A stretch of 64,000 nt of DNA. Origin: Epiperipatus broadwayi (Eukaryota > Onychophora > Udeonychophora > Euonychophora > Peripatidae). Positions 35,642 to 47,734 of the stretch are shown here, piece by piece (positions within the stretch are counted from its first letter, which is position 1; each line of letters opens with the position of its first letter). The notes beneath the pieces were generated by a model. The model saw nothing but the letters and a program-made list of their open reading frames with translations. It was not told the DNA's origin and searched no databases. The position numbers and the translations under genes were made by a program. The stretch lies in assembly GCA_028023455.1 (NCBI GenBank), contig JAQFVV010000180.1, forward strand, positions 1,612,001-1,676,000, written 5' to 3'.

Positions 35642-38600
35642 AGTTAGATATGTATTGTAACCATATGGTTTGGCTTAATTTCATCAAGCCTTATTCAAGT
35701 GATCCAGTATGAAAAATTTTAAATTTCAATTGGCAATAATTACAATATATTGAAAATCAGTGTATAAAATCAGTAGTAGGTTGGAATGCTTGCTAATTTA
35801 TAATTTTCAAATTGAGTAAAATTTCACCAATAAATATCCTGAGAGTGATTGAAACTTAGACTGTTTGAGATATACTAGAAAATCTGATACAGTGGGTATG
35901 AAGTTCATATACATTTTGTCATATGGTGTAGTTGCAATAATATTTAAAATAATAATTTAAAGATATTGAATCAATTTGAAAGTATAAAGATGTTTAGTAC
36001 TCTATTATTATTATTAAACAATAAATAAAAAAATAAAATAAAAATCCAGTTTATAATTCTTCTAAATTTTGTAATCAATCTTCAAGCATATTTGTATTGT
36101 AGCTAAAATTGATATGAAGTGGTCTAATTAGTTATCACTAAAGGGAGAGCTATTAATTAGTATGCACCTTGTCCTGCTATTGGTTTATTTTATGTGCCAC
36201 AAACCATTGCAATAAAAATAATAAATAACTTAACAGATAGGGGGAAGGGAGTCTAAAAAGGAAAATCAGAGTCAGGACTTCAACTGGTCACACTTGCAAA
36301 AGTAAAAAAAAAAAGTTAAAAAAAATTCAACAACACCATTTTGGAATTGAACAAAATTTAACAAGATCATAATTTTACAAGTATGGAGTAGAAACTTCTA
36401 CCCTAGTATATATTTCATCCTTTGAATTCATTGATTGAAAATTGATAAAGTCATACTGGAAGGGAAATGGGAACCATATTAAGAAATCAGTATATTATAA
36501 GATGGGACTTCAGGCTTAAACCAGAACAAATAGTAAGCATAAAGTTTGTTTTGCATATAATAACTTTAATCATTATATAAATCTAAAAGTTCTGTGTAAA
36601 TTATTGAAATCCAAAAAGAAAAACCGTAAGCACTCTCTAGAAAATATATATACATTTTGTTGAATTGTCCTCATGAAAAAATAAATAAATAAATAATTTG
36701 AATAAATTTATGAACTTGTAATTTAATCAAGTGAATTTTTATTTCAAATAGCATAATATTTGACCAATTTAAAAATGTGGAAACCTATATATTTAATCTG
36801 ATTTAAGAAAACAATGATCATCTGCTCTAAAACTCTTTGTTATGGAAAACGTAATTCTAAAATGGTTACACTATTGATAAATGCAAAGGATGTTTATAAT
36901 TGTAATTTCAACTTAATTGATGTAAAGATTTATAAAAGAAACTAACAAATCTTCATAGTTAGATTTAAGAATATTTAAAATACTGATAAAAATATAACTA
37001 TATAAATATCTCCTTGAGAATTGGTAGAAAGCTGGAATTAATAATAATTGAAATGAAGAAAAGTTAATTGATTTATAAATGTGGGAACTTATTCTATATA
37101 TTATTGGTTTATTAAGCCAAAAGAAGATTGACTGGCTAATCTATTGTAATGTTATTTTTTCCTCAATCAGTAAAAAAAAAAATATGATGAAAATTAAAAG
37201 ACATAATAAATGCAAATAAAATGTTTATCTCACAGTACTAATAGTTAATGGAAATTATTACATCTCAACGACAGTATAATATTTATTATTATAGAAATTG
37301 AAACATAATAAATAAAGAAAAATGTTTAAAAGACTGAAACTATTCTGAATTATTATAATAAATTGCTGTGAACAAAAAGGAAAATCAATAAGTGCATTTG
37401 AAAAAGTTGTTGCTCTTCTTGTTAAATCGGATACTCCTACTATATAGCTTAAACTTTTAGATAAAAATTCTGCAAAAAGATTTTTAAACGGTTTTTTTTT
37501 TTAGATTTTGTTTTCATAAAATTTTTAGAAGGCCTTATTTGTTTATATTACCAAAGTGCATATATGAAAAAAATGAGAACTATGAAAACATCGCTCATAA
37601 AATGTGTGCCCAGAATCATTTCATTTTCCCATTATTTAGTTCATATTAAAGATACATAAAAGGGTGAACTAGGGGGATGGAATATCCCATTAACAATTTT
37701 TTTTGTTATTGTTCAAGTTATCAAGGGTTTTATATATGAATTTTATATATTATTCGGGTATATTTTATATGACATAAATTTGTAATGTATGTAAACAGAA
37801 AATGGTATACACGTAATTATTTTTACTGATTGGTCTAAAATTTAATATTGCACTAAGCTTTATAAAATAGAGATACTCATCTCTTACATATGTGAATAAT
37901 TTATTATGGGTAAACAGACAGTCACTTATTAAAGTTGGAATAATAGTTCTTTAGGATAACATAGTTATTTTATGTTATGGAATTACCATATAAACATTTT
38001 ATATTTATTAAAGTTTGCCTATAATCAGTATGTCCAGGTTAATGTATAATCTGCTATGTTTTTTTGACTGTGTGTGCATTTCTTGTTATAGCCATATTTT
38101 ATCATAATTTTAAAATATTTCCTAGTCATTTGACTTATAAAATGTTGGCTTGTTTATTACCTATCTAAAAACTCATAATTGATCATAATATAAACCAGAT
38201 ATATGACAGTCCAAATCCAAAAAAAGCTAAATTAGTAAAAGGCAATTTTCTGAAAAGATGCTATTGTAATAAATATAATCTACTTATATAGCACTGACTA
38301 CATACATAATATAGAGAATGGAATAATTCAGGCACCCAATAGGTTAAAGCCCTGATTTCATCACAATGAACAAAATGTTGGCAAACATAATGATAAGCTC
38401 TAAGCATAAGTAATAATTTTTTTAGTTATTATCATCATTTATTGCTAAACAAAAGAAAATTGCAAGGCATGGATATAGCTTCTAATAATTTATCAAATAA
38501 ACAATGTAGAATGAAAATTTCTTAAGTAAATATAATGTAAATCCTTATTACCCTCTAAATATCAGACTACATTGTGTGTCTAATTTATTACACTGAAATA

Positions 38601-39957
38601 ATGAGCAAACTAAAAATTAAATCATGAAGTAATGTAATTTTACTATTAAAAAAATGAATATTTGAGAAGCTAACTTTGTTAATTAAAATATGTTATTTTG
38701 CTGAGAACACAGTAACAAATAAGTGTTATTTTTAACTAATCAACTAGCAAATTGGTTAGATTCAATCTAGTTAAAGTTAATCTTTATTTATTACATGTAA
38801 TATTTCTTAAATTATTTTGCCTCCATCAAAGTCTAAAGAGTTAATATGTAAATTAAAACAAAAAGTATAAATAATTATAGTTGTATTGTCTCTGTGTCTT
38901 TTGTCAAACAAAATTATATAGAAATCATTTTGGTTTAATTTATTAATTATATTTTATGGGCAGAACTGGCCTGAAAAAAATTTGTTTCAATGCAGTGTTT
39001 TTTTTTATGTGGGAGGAAGGGAAAGTTTGTCACATGATAAAAAAGCACGTTGATGTTTAAATTATTATTACAAAATACACGTATATTAAAATTGCACATA
39101 TTGTTTTAAATTATAAATATGATTTTATGCAATTTTATTGAATCAGTCTTCGAAAAAACAAAATAAAATTCAGGTAATGGCAAAAATTATTTTTTTTATT
39201 TCTCCCAATATTTTATTATGAATGCTTTAATAACATTGTCCTAATTTTTTTTTAATGAATTCTGATAAAATAAATACAAATGCTAATGAAAGAAATTGTT
39301 TTTGACCTATGCTGATTTTACATTAATATGTGCAGAACTTTACAAAAAATTTAGGTACACACATTGTACATAACTGAAAATCAGTGTTACTGCTTCAATG
39401 CTTCTAAAATTGTATTGCTTCACATGTAATATTTGATATAGGGCCTACAGATTGAAGAGTTTTGGGGGGAAAGGAGGAAAGAGTTTTATTTAGCATGAAA
39501 TAAAATGTTTTTATTTTGTTGATTTTTGTGAAAGTTGTAGTAGATTGTACAGGACTTGGGTTTTGATAATTATGAGATTTTGTGCTGTGGCATCACTTTC
39601 CAACCATCTCTGTTTATTAAACTAAGGACATTGTAATTTTAATTTGCACAAAGGCACCTCTTACCAATGCAATTATGCTACAAATAAATATTAAAATAAC
39701 ACCCACATTTAAGCCACTCTGATCAACAACCATGAGTGACTAATATTATCTCTTCAAAAACAATATGATTTCTATTTTTCCCAGTGAAGGGCAAATGTTA
39801 TCTTGTTGAAACATGAGTATTTTATTTTATTTTACTTTTTATTAAATATAGTTGCTTTCGAACATGATTTATAAAACATTTTCTACCTGTGAAAACATCC
39901 ATTTCAATATATAAATATTTCTGATGTAAAATTTTTAGTGAGTTTCATCATTCCTTG
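35642..39957. other. 4.3 kb of intron, no gene seen
   Basis: AT-rich with short homopolymer and AT tracts. No ORF with recognisable motif, no repeat border identified. Confidence 0.5.
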
Positions 39958-40060
39958 ACTAATAATTTGTTAAACAATTCAAAACAAAGCAAAACTCTCC
40001 ATATAGTAGTGCCATCTTATAGTGATCATGTGATGTTTAGTGGTTTAACTAATAATTTGT
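39958..40060. mobile_element. short retroposon copy 3 with 13-bp target-site duplication
   Basis: The direct repeat ACTAATAATTTGT stands at 39958-39970 and 40048-40060. The 77-bp insert runs TAAACAATTCAAAACAAAGC … CATATAGTAGTGCCATCT … TAGTGATCATGTGATG … GTGGTTTA. It is the shortest of the three copies; relative to 9411-9533 it lacks the segment between GCCAYCT and the TGATCATGTGATG block. Confidence 0.9.
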
Positions 40061-41245
40061 GTGTACTTTTTTTTCTTATCTTTGTTTTTTTTTTTTTAAC
40101 TATTTAATGAAAACTTTTTTACTATGCTATGATTAATATCTATATTAGGCAGATGTGATAAAGAATGCTGTTATTGACAATTGATGGCAATTATTAAGAA
40201 AGGTTGTCCATAGAATAAGTTAGACAGATTCTAAATAATTGTTATAACAATTTATACTTTTATGCTCATTTCAATGCAATACCAACATAATATTGAGTGA
40301 AAGTTTCACAAATCAGGACTAGAGAAGAGTTCGTTTGTAAGCTACCAAAAAAATTAAGATTACTGTTTTGGAACATGAAATAGTAGATATGGGTAATTAT
40401 GAAGATCTTATCTAACATTTGAATATGTTCAAGAAAGATTTGAAGTGAATGGCAATTTTTAGCTTCACAAGATTTGTTCTGTGATGAAGTTACTCCAAGC
40501 ATATAAAAATGACAAAGAATTGTATTAATTGGAAAAATCAAAGACCAAATGAATTTACTGAATGAGATTCAACAAAAATAATTGTTTATCTTAATAAGAT
40601 TAAATCAAAATTTTGTGATACTTTTTTTTAAAATGGCAATTACCACACTATGTAGCTTGATATGCTCCAATATATTTTAATGTTAATTTTTTTAATAATT
40701 GTATTCTTGACAGTAGTTTTTCAACAGAATAAGATACCATGCAACTGTGCCTTATTTGTTTGGTATTATCTCATGGTTTTTTCAATCAATAATATGTTAG
40801 TGAAGGATCTTGATTTAAGACAGCATGGTAGTTCAGTTGTCATCTGTATATCATTATTTTTCTGGACGTTTTATTTAGTTTGAGTTCTTGTGAAAAATTA
40901 AAAATGCAGCTGATTTTTAGAGCTGAATGAATTTTTTTTGGAATATAATCACTCATATGTTTGAGCATCAGTCATTTTGAAATATGTAAAAACATTGATG
41001 CACATATGTACAAATTAATAATTAATGTCTTCAAGTCTACTTAAGCTTGAAATGAGTCCTTTTTGTTTAAATATATATATAATATTATATCAAGAGGTCA
41101 TTATTTATAATTTCTCTTAATTCTGTATTTCCATTTATTATATTAAAAGTTTGAGATTAGGCAGAATGCTATAAGATTACTAAAAATAATATTACATAAT
41201 TGCACTTAGAAATTACACAATGTAAATCATTAACAATTTACTTAC
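40061..41245. other. intron sequence, no gene seen
   Basis: Two unrelated ORFs (40266-40541 minus, 91 codons; 40662-40883 plus, 73 codons) have no motif and look like chance in AT-rich DNA. Confidence 0.4.
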
Positions 41246-41378
41246 CAAAAGTGCTAAAAAGTTTTCTAACTAGTTCAGTAGATAAATATTTTCTGTACCT
41301 CAACCAGTCAGCAATCATGCCTGAAGGAATACTGGAAAACTATGCTATCAAATGGGGAAGAGCAGAGAGCGTACTATT
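41246..41378 (-). CDS. SLC17-family transporter, internal exon (about TM8) with in-frame TAG
   Basis: Second exon, 133 nt. The acceptor is TTTAG/AAT and the donor TTTTG/GTAAG; it enters in phase 0 and leaves in phase 1. The peptide reads NSTLSALPHLIA, then TAG, then FSSIPSGMIADWLRYRKYLS and TELVRKLFSTF, the SLC17 helix 8 followed by the conserved cytoplasmic (A)DxLR loop and the vRKlf motif. The TAG is codon 13 (41342-41340). In human sialin and many relatives a tryptophan stands at this place, so TGG is the expected codon. Read literally, the protein would end after helix 7. Frame and motif continue perfectly beyond it. An internal AG (the last two bases of the TAG itself), preceded by a pyrimidine-rich stretch, could act as an alternative acceptor and would keep the frame (phase 0, 94 nt). 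Confidence 0.85.
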
Positions 41379-41829
41379 CTAAATAAAAAATACAAATATA
41401 AAAAGTGTATATTTAAAAGATGTCATATTTAAACACACCTAAATGTTTGATAATATTAAAAATCTAAAGAATGTATGTGTGTATATATGTATATATATAA
41501 CATCTTTAAATATTACAGTAGAATATATGCAAATAATTATCTATTTATTTACATGTCTATCTATATATCCATATATCTATTAGTTTGTCTATCTACATAT
41601 TCATTATCTATCTATTTATTGAAAATATTATTACTACCATTCTTTTCAATAATTTAGCACAAAAAATAATCTATTCACTCATCAAAAGCAAATCATAGTA
41701 TACTCTACTAACTCACATTTGAACTGACATTTCACTTTACATTTAACCTGTGGGTACTGTTGCAAAAGTTATCAGATAAAATTTAAAAAGTTATACTAAA
41801 GATAAACTTCTACAAAAACTAACTAAAAT

Positions 41830-42370
41830 GATATTAAATGGATTTTCTCACAGGAAGAAAATAAAGATTGATAATCGTGAGTTAGAAAAAAGTTAAACCT
41901 TGATTAGATTATCAATACAGTTAGAAATATGATAAATAAGATTAATCCAAGAATTAAATTAGAATGAAGTATATTTGATAAAAATAACTTAATATTGAAA
42001 TGAAATACACTTATGTGTTTGTTAATAGATATGATTTACCAAATCATATTTTTGGATATAAGACTTGAGCATCAAATCAGAGAAGCAATACAGAGCTTTC
42101 TGTCCAATCAATAAAGTATAAAGGTGAATGTTAGGAATAACAAGAAGAAATTGTAAAGTAAAATACTTAAATAAAAAAATAAATAGTTGTCACTGATATT
42201 ATTAAAAGTACTAGAAGACTAAATTAGAGCTAGGTTACACTTATTGTTAGAAGTGATGATAATAGATAGATAAGTGAAGTCTTAAACTGGATCTCAAGAA
42301 ATTGGAAGAAATCTTGAAAGATACTACATATATTATGGACAGATGATGTGGAGAAAAGAGGCTAGGGATA
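41830..42370 (+). pseudogene. decayed RTE-type LINE, 3' part
   Basis: Parallel in sequence to 6300-6660: ATGGATTTTCTCACAGGAAG / AAAATAAAGATTGATAATCG corresponds to 'ngfSqkkkiKIdn.el', then degraded copies of the 'rLGwn.f.kNNlilK…cLc' and 'YGyktws' regions. Later there is a tail with an IDR…KSWTGSQEIGR-like reading. Frames change several times and stops are frequent. It is truncated before the catalytic core. Confidence 0.6.
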
Positions 42371-42659
42371 TAAAACAACATATAATTGCATGTAATAATT
42401 ATATGTGCATGTTTATTAATTATTTTTAAAAGATTTTAGTTTAAGTGTTAATGTATTAAATTGTATAATATATCCAAGTGTCAGAGTTTTCTGCTTTTTC
42501 AAAGTAACTCTGTTATATTAATCAAGAAGTGATTGAGGGTTTTTTTAATGCTAAAATGTTGTAATTATAAGTGCATAAAGCTTGCTTTAGTGCAGTATTT
42601 GGTGCCATAGTAAAATTTCAGATTCTGGAGCACAAAGTTTATGGATTATGGTCCAGTTT

Positions 42660-43020
42660 CCATACTTTAATACTTTTTGAGCAATAAATCATTCAGTTAT
42701 TATATTGTCAAAATAAGTACATATGTCATAATTATGAGTGGATATCCAAAAATAATCAGAATCACTCTCTGGAAAATGACTGCATTATGTTACATGTATC
42801 TACCACAAGATGCCTTTTGCAGAGATGCCCCTGCATCAATCTGGCAACTATCAAAATTTAGAAAAGACATTGTGCAGTGTAGTAAATATTTTTGTTATGT
42901 GCATCTTACTTGTTTGTCAGATTTTGTAATGGCTGAGATGTTGGAACAATGTGAAATTTTGTTTCCTGTTAGAAAAAATGGCAGGAGAAACAGTTGTAAT
43001 GCTTGAAATAGATTACAGTA
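42660..43020 (+). other. 109-codon ORF of unknown nature
   Basis: The ORF 42677-43006 encodes a peptide with eight cysteines (for example LPQDAFCRDAPASIWQLSKF and VQCSKYFCYVHLTCL). Its composition is less AT-driven than nearby ORFs. I see no signal peptide, no family motif and no splice context linking it to the transporter gene. It may be a fragment of an unrecognised mobile element on either strand. Confidence 0.2.
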
Positions 43021-43545
43021 TAAGCAAACTACTCTGAGCAAAACACAAGTTTACAAGTGATTTAATTGAAGTGTCAAATATCACATAAAATCCATTACCA
43101 AGTGGCTTCTGATTTTTTTTTCCATGGTGAAATAAAATATTTTATGATGTCTGTTTGAGACATAAAGTAGCTGGTTTGTAAGGTTAAAATAATACAGAAG
43201 GCAGATGATAAGCCTTACAGAAACATAAAACAGATAGTAAGAGTTAAAGAATTGCAGTGACGTGTTATTGAAAAAGTTTAAGTGGCGATTCATTATTAGA
43301 TGAAAATAAATGGAATTATTTAAATATATTTGTTTGTATGTATAGTTAAATGCACATATTAAATATATAATTCATGTAAAAAGAAAAATAAATACTATGT
43401 TCAACAAATCTGTCTAAAAAAAGGTAATCAAATAAGTCTATAATTTGAAAATAATTTAATTTTTACTTTTTATGTTTTAATTAAACAAGACTAAATGCTT
43501 TTAATTTAATTAAAGAAATTAATAGACAGTTGTATAAATAAAAGA

Positions 43546-43652
43546 AGCGTTGTTAGCCAAGAGGTCACCGCAGCCGCCTTGCAAGCAAGTAGTTGGTTGC
43601 AGATGGTTGTGGGTTCTTGTCCCGGCCGATGCTATGGCATATGAAAAAAAAA
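43546..43652 (+). mobile_element. tRNA-derived SINE
   Basis: A tRNA-like head: A-box-like TAGCCAAGAGGTCA (43554-43567), a possible anticodon arm around CCTTGCAAG, and a B-box-like GGGTTCTTGTCCCGG (near 43611-43625). It ends in an A run (GAAAAAAAAAG). It is clearly GC-richer than the surroundings and similar to the element at 44365-44472 in the opposite orientation. A target duplication is unclear (AAAAGAA is near both ends). The overlapping ORF at 43550-43789 is not a gene. Confidence 0.7.
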
Positions 43653-44351
43653 GAATTTGTTATCAACTGCTATTGCAAGTAATAGTGACATTTTCAGATT
43701 TGAATTTAAAAAAAAAAAAAAGATTAGAAGTTTGGAATTCTTTTTATCTTACAGAACTAATTAATGAAAATATAAGAATGACATTTTGATTGGCCAGAGT
43801 TCTAAAGAATCGATAAAAATGTGCTATTTGAACTTGAAAACAAAATGATTTTTTCTTTCATAAAATTTTCTTAAGTTAAGAATGTCTATGTAAACAACTA
43901 AAGACTACACTCAACCAGTCTCCAAAAATTTCAGATGGTGTTCTATAAATGTTACTGCTCATATCTATCACTTCAGAAAAAAGTCTGAATTTTAATTTTT
44001 GGATAGAAATATAGCAAATTTCTAATCGCTGACCCCTATGATTTAAAATTAAATACTAAATATAATTCATCTTATTTTTTCAGAAAAAATAAATATAAAA
44101 TTATAGCTGCAAAATATGCATATGTTTAACTATTATTTTAACAAAGAGCATCACAACACCTGTTGCTACTAAACTATTCAGTAAAGACTATAAGTAGATA
44201 ATTTTTTTTATCTAATTTGAACTTTCAAAAGAAAGAGACTTAAAACTTTATTTAAAAGAATACCCTTTTACTCATATATATATATATATGTCGACTACGG
44301 ATAACTATTGTTATTTTATTATTAATGTCATTAATAAATTACAGATTATTA

Positions 44352-44485
44352 AAATATATGTATTATTTTTTTTTTCTCATGTGTCATAGACCAGCCGGGA
44401 AGCGAACCTGCTATCCCGGAGTAACTGCTTGTAAAGCAGCTGTCGCTGACCTCTCGACTACCAATGCTTGACAAATATATGTATT
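44352..44485 (-). mobile_element. tRNA-derived SINE with 13-bp target-site duplication
   Basis: Flanked by AAATATATGTATT (44352-44364 and 44473-44485). On the minus strand the 108-bp insert reads GGTAGTCGAGAGGTCA (A box), GCTGC-TTTACAA-GCAGT (anticodon-like arm), a long variable arm, GGTTCGCTTCCCGG (B box), CTGGTCTATGACACATGAG, then a poly-A tail. The body after the tRNA part is only about 15 nt, so the element is almost nothing but a tRNA with a tail. The long variable arm recalls Leu/Ser-type tRNAs, but the arms are too degenerate to assign a parent. Confidence 0.85.
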
Positions 44486-47467
44486 TTCTTGGACTATAAG
44501 TTCAATAACAGTGTCTATTTTTTAGATAAGGTTATACTTTTGTACGTTTTAATTTATTTGTTGCATAAATTCTAATAAATGAGAAAATGTTACAAAGAGT
44601 TTTATAAAACAGGCGATTTTTGAAATTACAATCTGAGCCATCTGGTAACTAGGTTATTATTTTTTTAATAAAAGAAAGAGACAAAATTTACCTTTAATTT
44701 TTAAAAAAAATCGAGTAATTCAATAAATCATTAGACATAAGAAGCATTCTAAAAATAAATAAAATTTAAGCTAAACAATTTATGATTGATTTCTAAACAG
44801 TTTAAATTAAAAGTTAATTAGAATTTTTATTCTTGTTCACTAATATAAATATACTCTTATAAATGTTAGTCTTAAATATTAAATAATTGATGCATGTGTA
44901 TGCAGAGATGCGTGTGTGTATATATATATAAGAATAATATATATGCATTTATCCATGTGTTCAATATTTGAATAACTTAATTAATACTAGGTATTTAGAA
45001 AGTGTGTGTAAATAAAAGTCATAACAATGCTAATAAATAAAATAAAATGATGTACTCTTACTTTAATAAAGCTATTTAATCATCTCCCATTATTTCTGTT
45101 ATTTTAATTTTGACAGATTATTGTAGGTTTAAGTGGGTGTATAATCAGCACTTCTGGTAGTTGCCTGGTTATTGATTAGGTGTTCTGATAAAGGATTTTA
45201 TGTTTGTATGTGAATATTCCAACTGAAAGTCAGTTTTTGAACGTTTTAATAAATTTTTGGCCTTACAATGACTATCACATATGAAGTAATACAATTGTAG
45301 ATGCACTCATTGGGTGCTTCATCTAAATGTTTCCAATTTTCTGGTCATGTTAATGTGGAGTGCAAATAATAAATAACAAATTATTTATACATTGTGCTAT
45401 ATTTTATAAAAAAAAATATTAGGCTTTACTAACTCCAGAGCTATAAGTTATAAAGCTAAATTTTACTTCAGAGACAATCAGTAATGAAATGTAAATACAT
45501 ATCTAGTTTAAAAAACAATAAAAAGATCACTAATAATTAATGGAAACATAAATAGATATGTAAGTTTTAAAAAGTAATGAGAAATAAATTCTGTAAAAGC
45601 AAAGGAAACTTTATTTTGAGAATTTGAGTTTAAGACTAATTCAATGAAGAAAGATTGGTTGGCAGATAAATTAGACTTAAACAGATAAAGATTGTAACTT
45701 AAAAGCATTCTATAAAAGATTGCCGAAAGATAATGCAAATGATTATTTTCAAGGCCAGATATAACTCATGGATTTAAAATACCAAGAAAACTGTGCATTG
45801 TTAAAACTAAACCATTAAACTATTTTAGGAGAAAACAAACAGAATAAATATTTCAAGCTAATTATTGTGGAATGCAAACAATCAATAATTACAAGCCATA
45901 TCCTTATTGTCACTGTAAAAATGGATTAATCAAATGAATTTACTTTTCATTGGAATGATAGAAATTTATCAATGAATTCAAGCAAGGAAAAAACAATATA
46001 AATAGTGTGTACAACAAAAGAGCATTGTTATCAGCTTTTCTCCACTCATCACGTACTGTGTTGTCATAAAGACATTTGAGAAAAGCTGAGGGGAAAGTGC
46101 CCTACTTTTCCACAATAATAGAAATATCCCAGAGCCCGTTCCTCTGAAAATTAAAGATAGCCAGCTAAGGAAAATGTTTATAGATCTTACCGGTTTTTTT
46201 ATTATTTGTGTATGCCTGAGAAGGCCCAATGAGAATTGTGTTTTAAGTACTGTGAGTATAAAGTTTTAGCATTCACTTAGGTCCACCACTATTGCAGTGA
46301 CAATATTTGTTTGCTTAGTGGCGATTATAGCATTGAAAATTTAGAACTTTAAATCTAGGACTAGTTGATAATGTTTATATAAAAGAAATAATGAATGCTA
46401 TTTAGTTAAATTGCTATTTAGTTCAATCTTAATTGATGAGTATATATAATATGTAAATAAATGTATTTATTCTTATTTAATAACATTTTGGGTAATTAAT
46501 AATTTTGTGATAATTATTGGTAGTCAGCCTCATAGCTGAATACACAACACATGTAAATACCAACAATTGTGCAATTTTATTGAATCAATATTTGAGTAAA
46601 CAAAACACATGTAATGCAAAAATTGTATTTTATTTTCTTGAATGTTTTTTTTTTTTTTTTGCGAATTCGGATTCAATATATGTAAAGTGATTAACGAAGA
46701 AAATTGTATTTGAATTGTTTTATATTAATTGTAAATCAATCTACTTCTGAAAATGATATATATTTTTAATATCTAAGTGTTTTTAATCATATATAGTTGA
46801 TGCCACTTTTTCTCGGCAGGCTCTATCTAGCTTTTTTTCGAAAGTGCTAAAACAGATCTTTCTGTAAGTCCATAATGGCGTCAAAAAAGTTTAATCTAAC
46901 AACTTAGTTGTAAAAGCATTTTTTTTTTCTTGGATAAGAGAAAACTTCAATCTTATTTTTTTTAATTTTTTCTTTTTTTGCTTTTTATCTTTTTCTCAAT
47001 ATTTTTTTCTTTTGGAATACTGTTTATGAATATAGACAAAACGCCAATAATTTTAAAATTCCTGGTTTCAGGGTATTTTCAGATTTGTGAATTTTATGGA
47101 TTTTAAGGTGTTTTATTTCCTCATTATAAAGTCCAAACTCTGTTAAAAGAGGAGGGGGAGCATGCGATTAGATTTATTAATGTTTATTGATTTAATACTT
47201 TCTTTCTTTTTTGTTTGTAAATGTGTCAGGAAACAAATTTATTTATTTTAAAATGGAATATTTGTTTGGAGTGATAGAAATTTTTGAATAATCATGATGT
47301 TTGAATTACTACCATTCTATCAGTAGTTGATTGCTAATGTTGGCGATGATTTATTTATTTTATTTTTTTCATTTTAAGTGTTCTTCTGTCAAAATTCTAC
47401 CTGGATTGAAAGTGCTATAGCACTATCACATTCTAAAATGCGGCTGGTGTGTTTGTGTGTAACTTAC
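44486..47467. other. intron sequence between SLC17 exons, no gene seen
   Basis: Mostly AT-rich. A small mixed-composition patch at 46010-46230 carries an 83-codon minus-strand ORF and a short hairpin (TCAGCTTTTCTC … GAGAAAAGCTGA) but no recognisable domain. Confidence 0.4.
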
Positions 47468-47617
47468 ACTTTCCAAGTTAAATCTCAGAATGCTGCTCAT
47501 GTATAAAGGCATAGAAGTGAGTACAATATACAAAGCCCAACCTGAACAGAACATTGATATAGCGATGGACCAAACGGCTGTAGATCTTATGACTGAGAGC
47601 CAGGGAACTGGAATACT
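47468..47617 (-). CDS. SLC17-family transporter, internal exon (about TM7)
   Basis: First of five exons recognised in this window, 50 codons. Its acceptor reads TTTCAG and its donor AGT/GTAAGT, and it is in phase 0 at both ends. The peptide has the SLC17 signature before helix 7 (a short basic loop, then STAVWSIAISMF), a membrane segment with CSGWALYIVLTSMP, then PLYMSSILRFNLES. This corresponds to the family motif 'PxYMxxvLxFnixxNGxlSalP', which continues into the exon at 41378-41246. SLC17 proteins are 12-helix anion or organic-anion transporters (sialic acid, glutamate, nucleotide or phosphate) in lysosomal, vesicular or plasma membranes; the substrate here cannot be read from this half. 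The upstream exons for helices 1-6 were not found between 47618 and 64000 and are presumed outside. Codon use and GC rise clearly over the flanking intron. Confidence 0.85.
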
Positions 47618-47734
47618 CTGAAATATAAATTAAAAAATAAAATATATATTAAAAAAATTAAATACACCTGAGAATTGAATATACTATTATCTTCAAAAAC
47701 TTAAACTAGTAGTACCTAAACAGGTGCCAATTTA

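Noticed and set aside
43546-44472. Functional tRNA genes
   Set aside because: A and B boxes are visible, but stems are mispaired and both copies have A tails, one with a clear target duplication; these are SINEs.
46030-46110. Short hairpin TCAGCTTTTCTC / GAGAAAAGCTGA
   Set aside because: Only about 12-bp arms; expected by chance at this scale.
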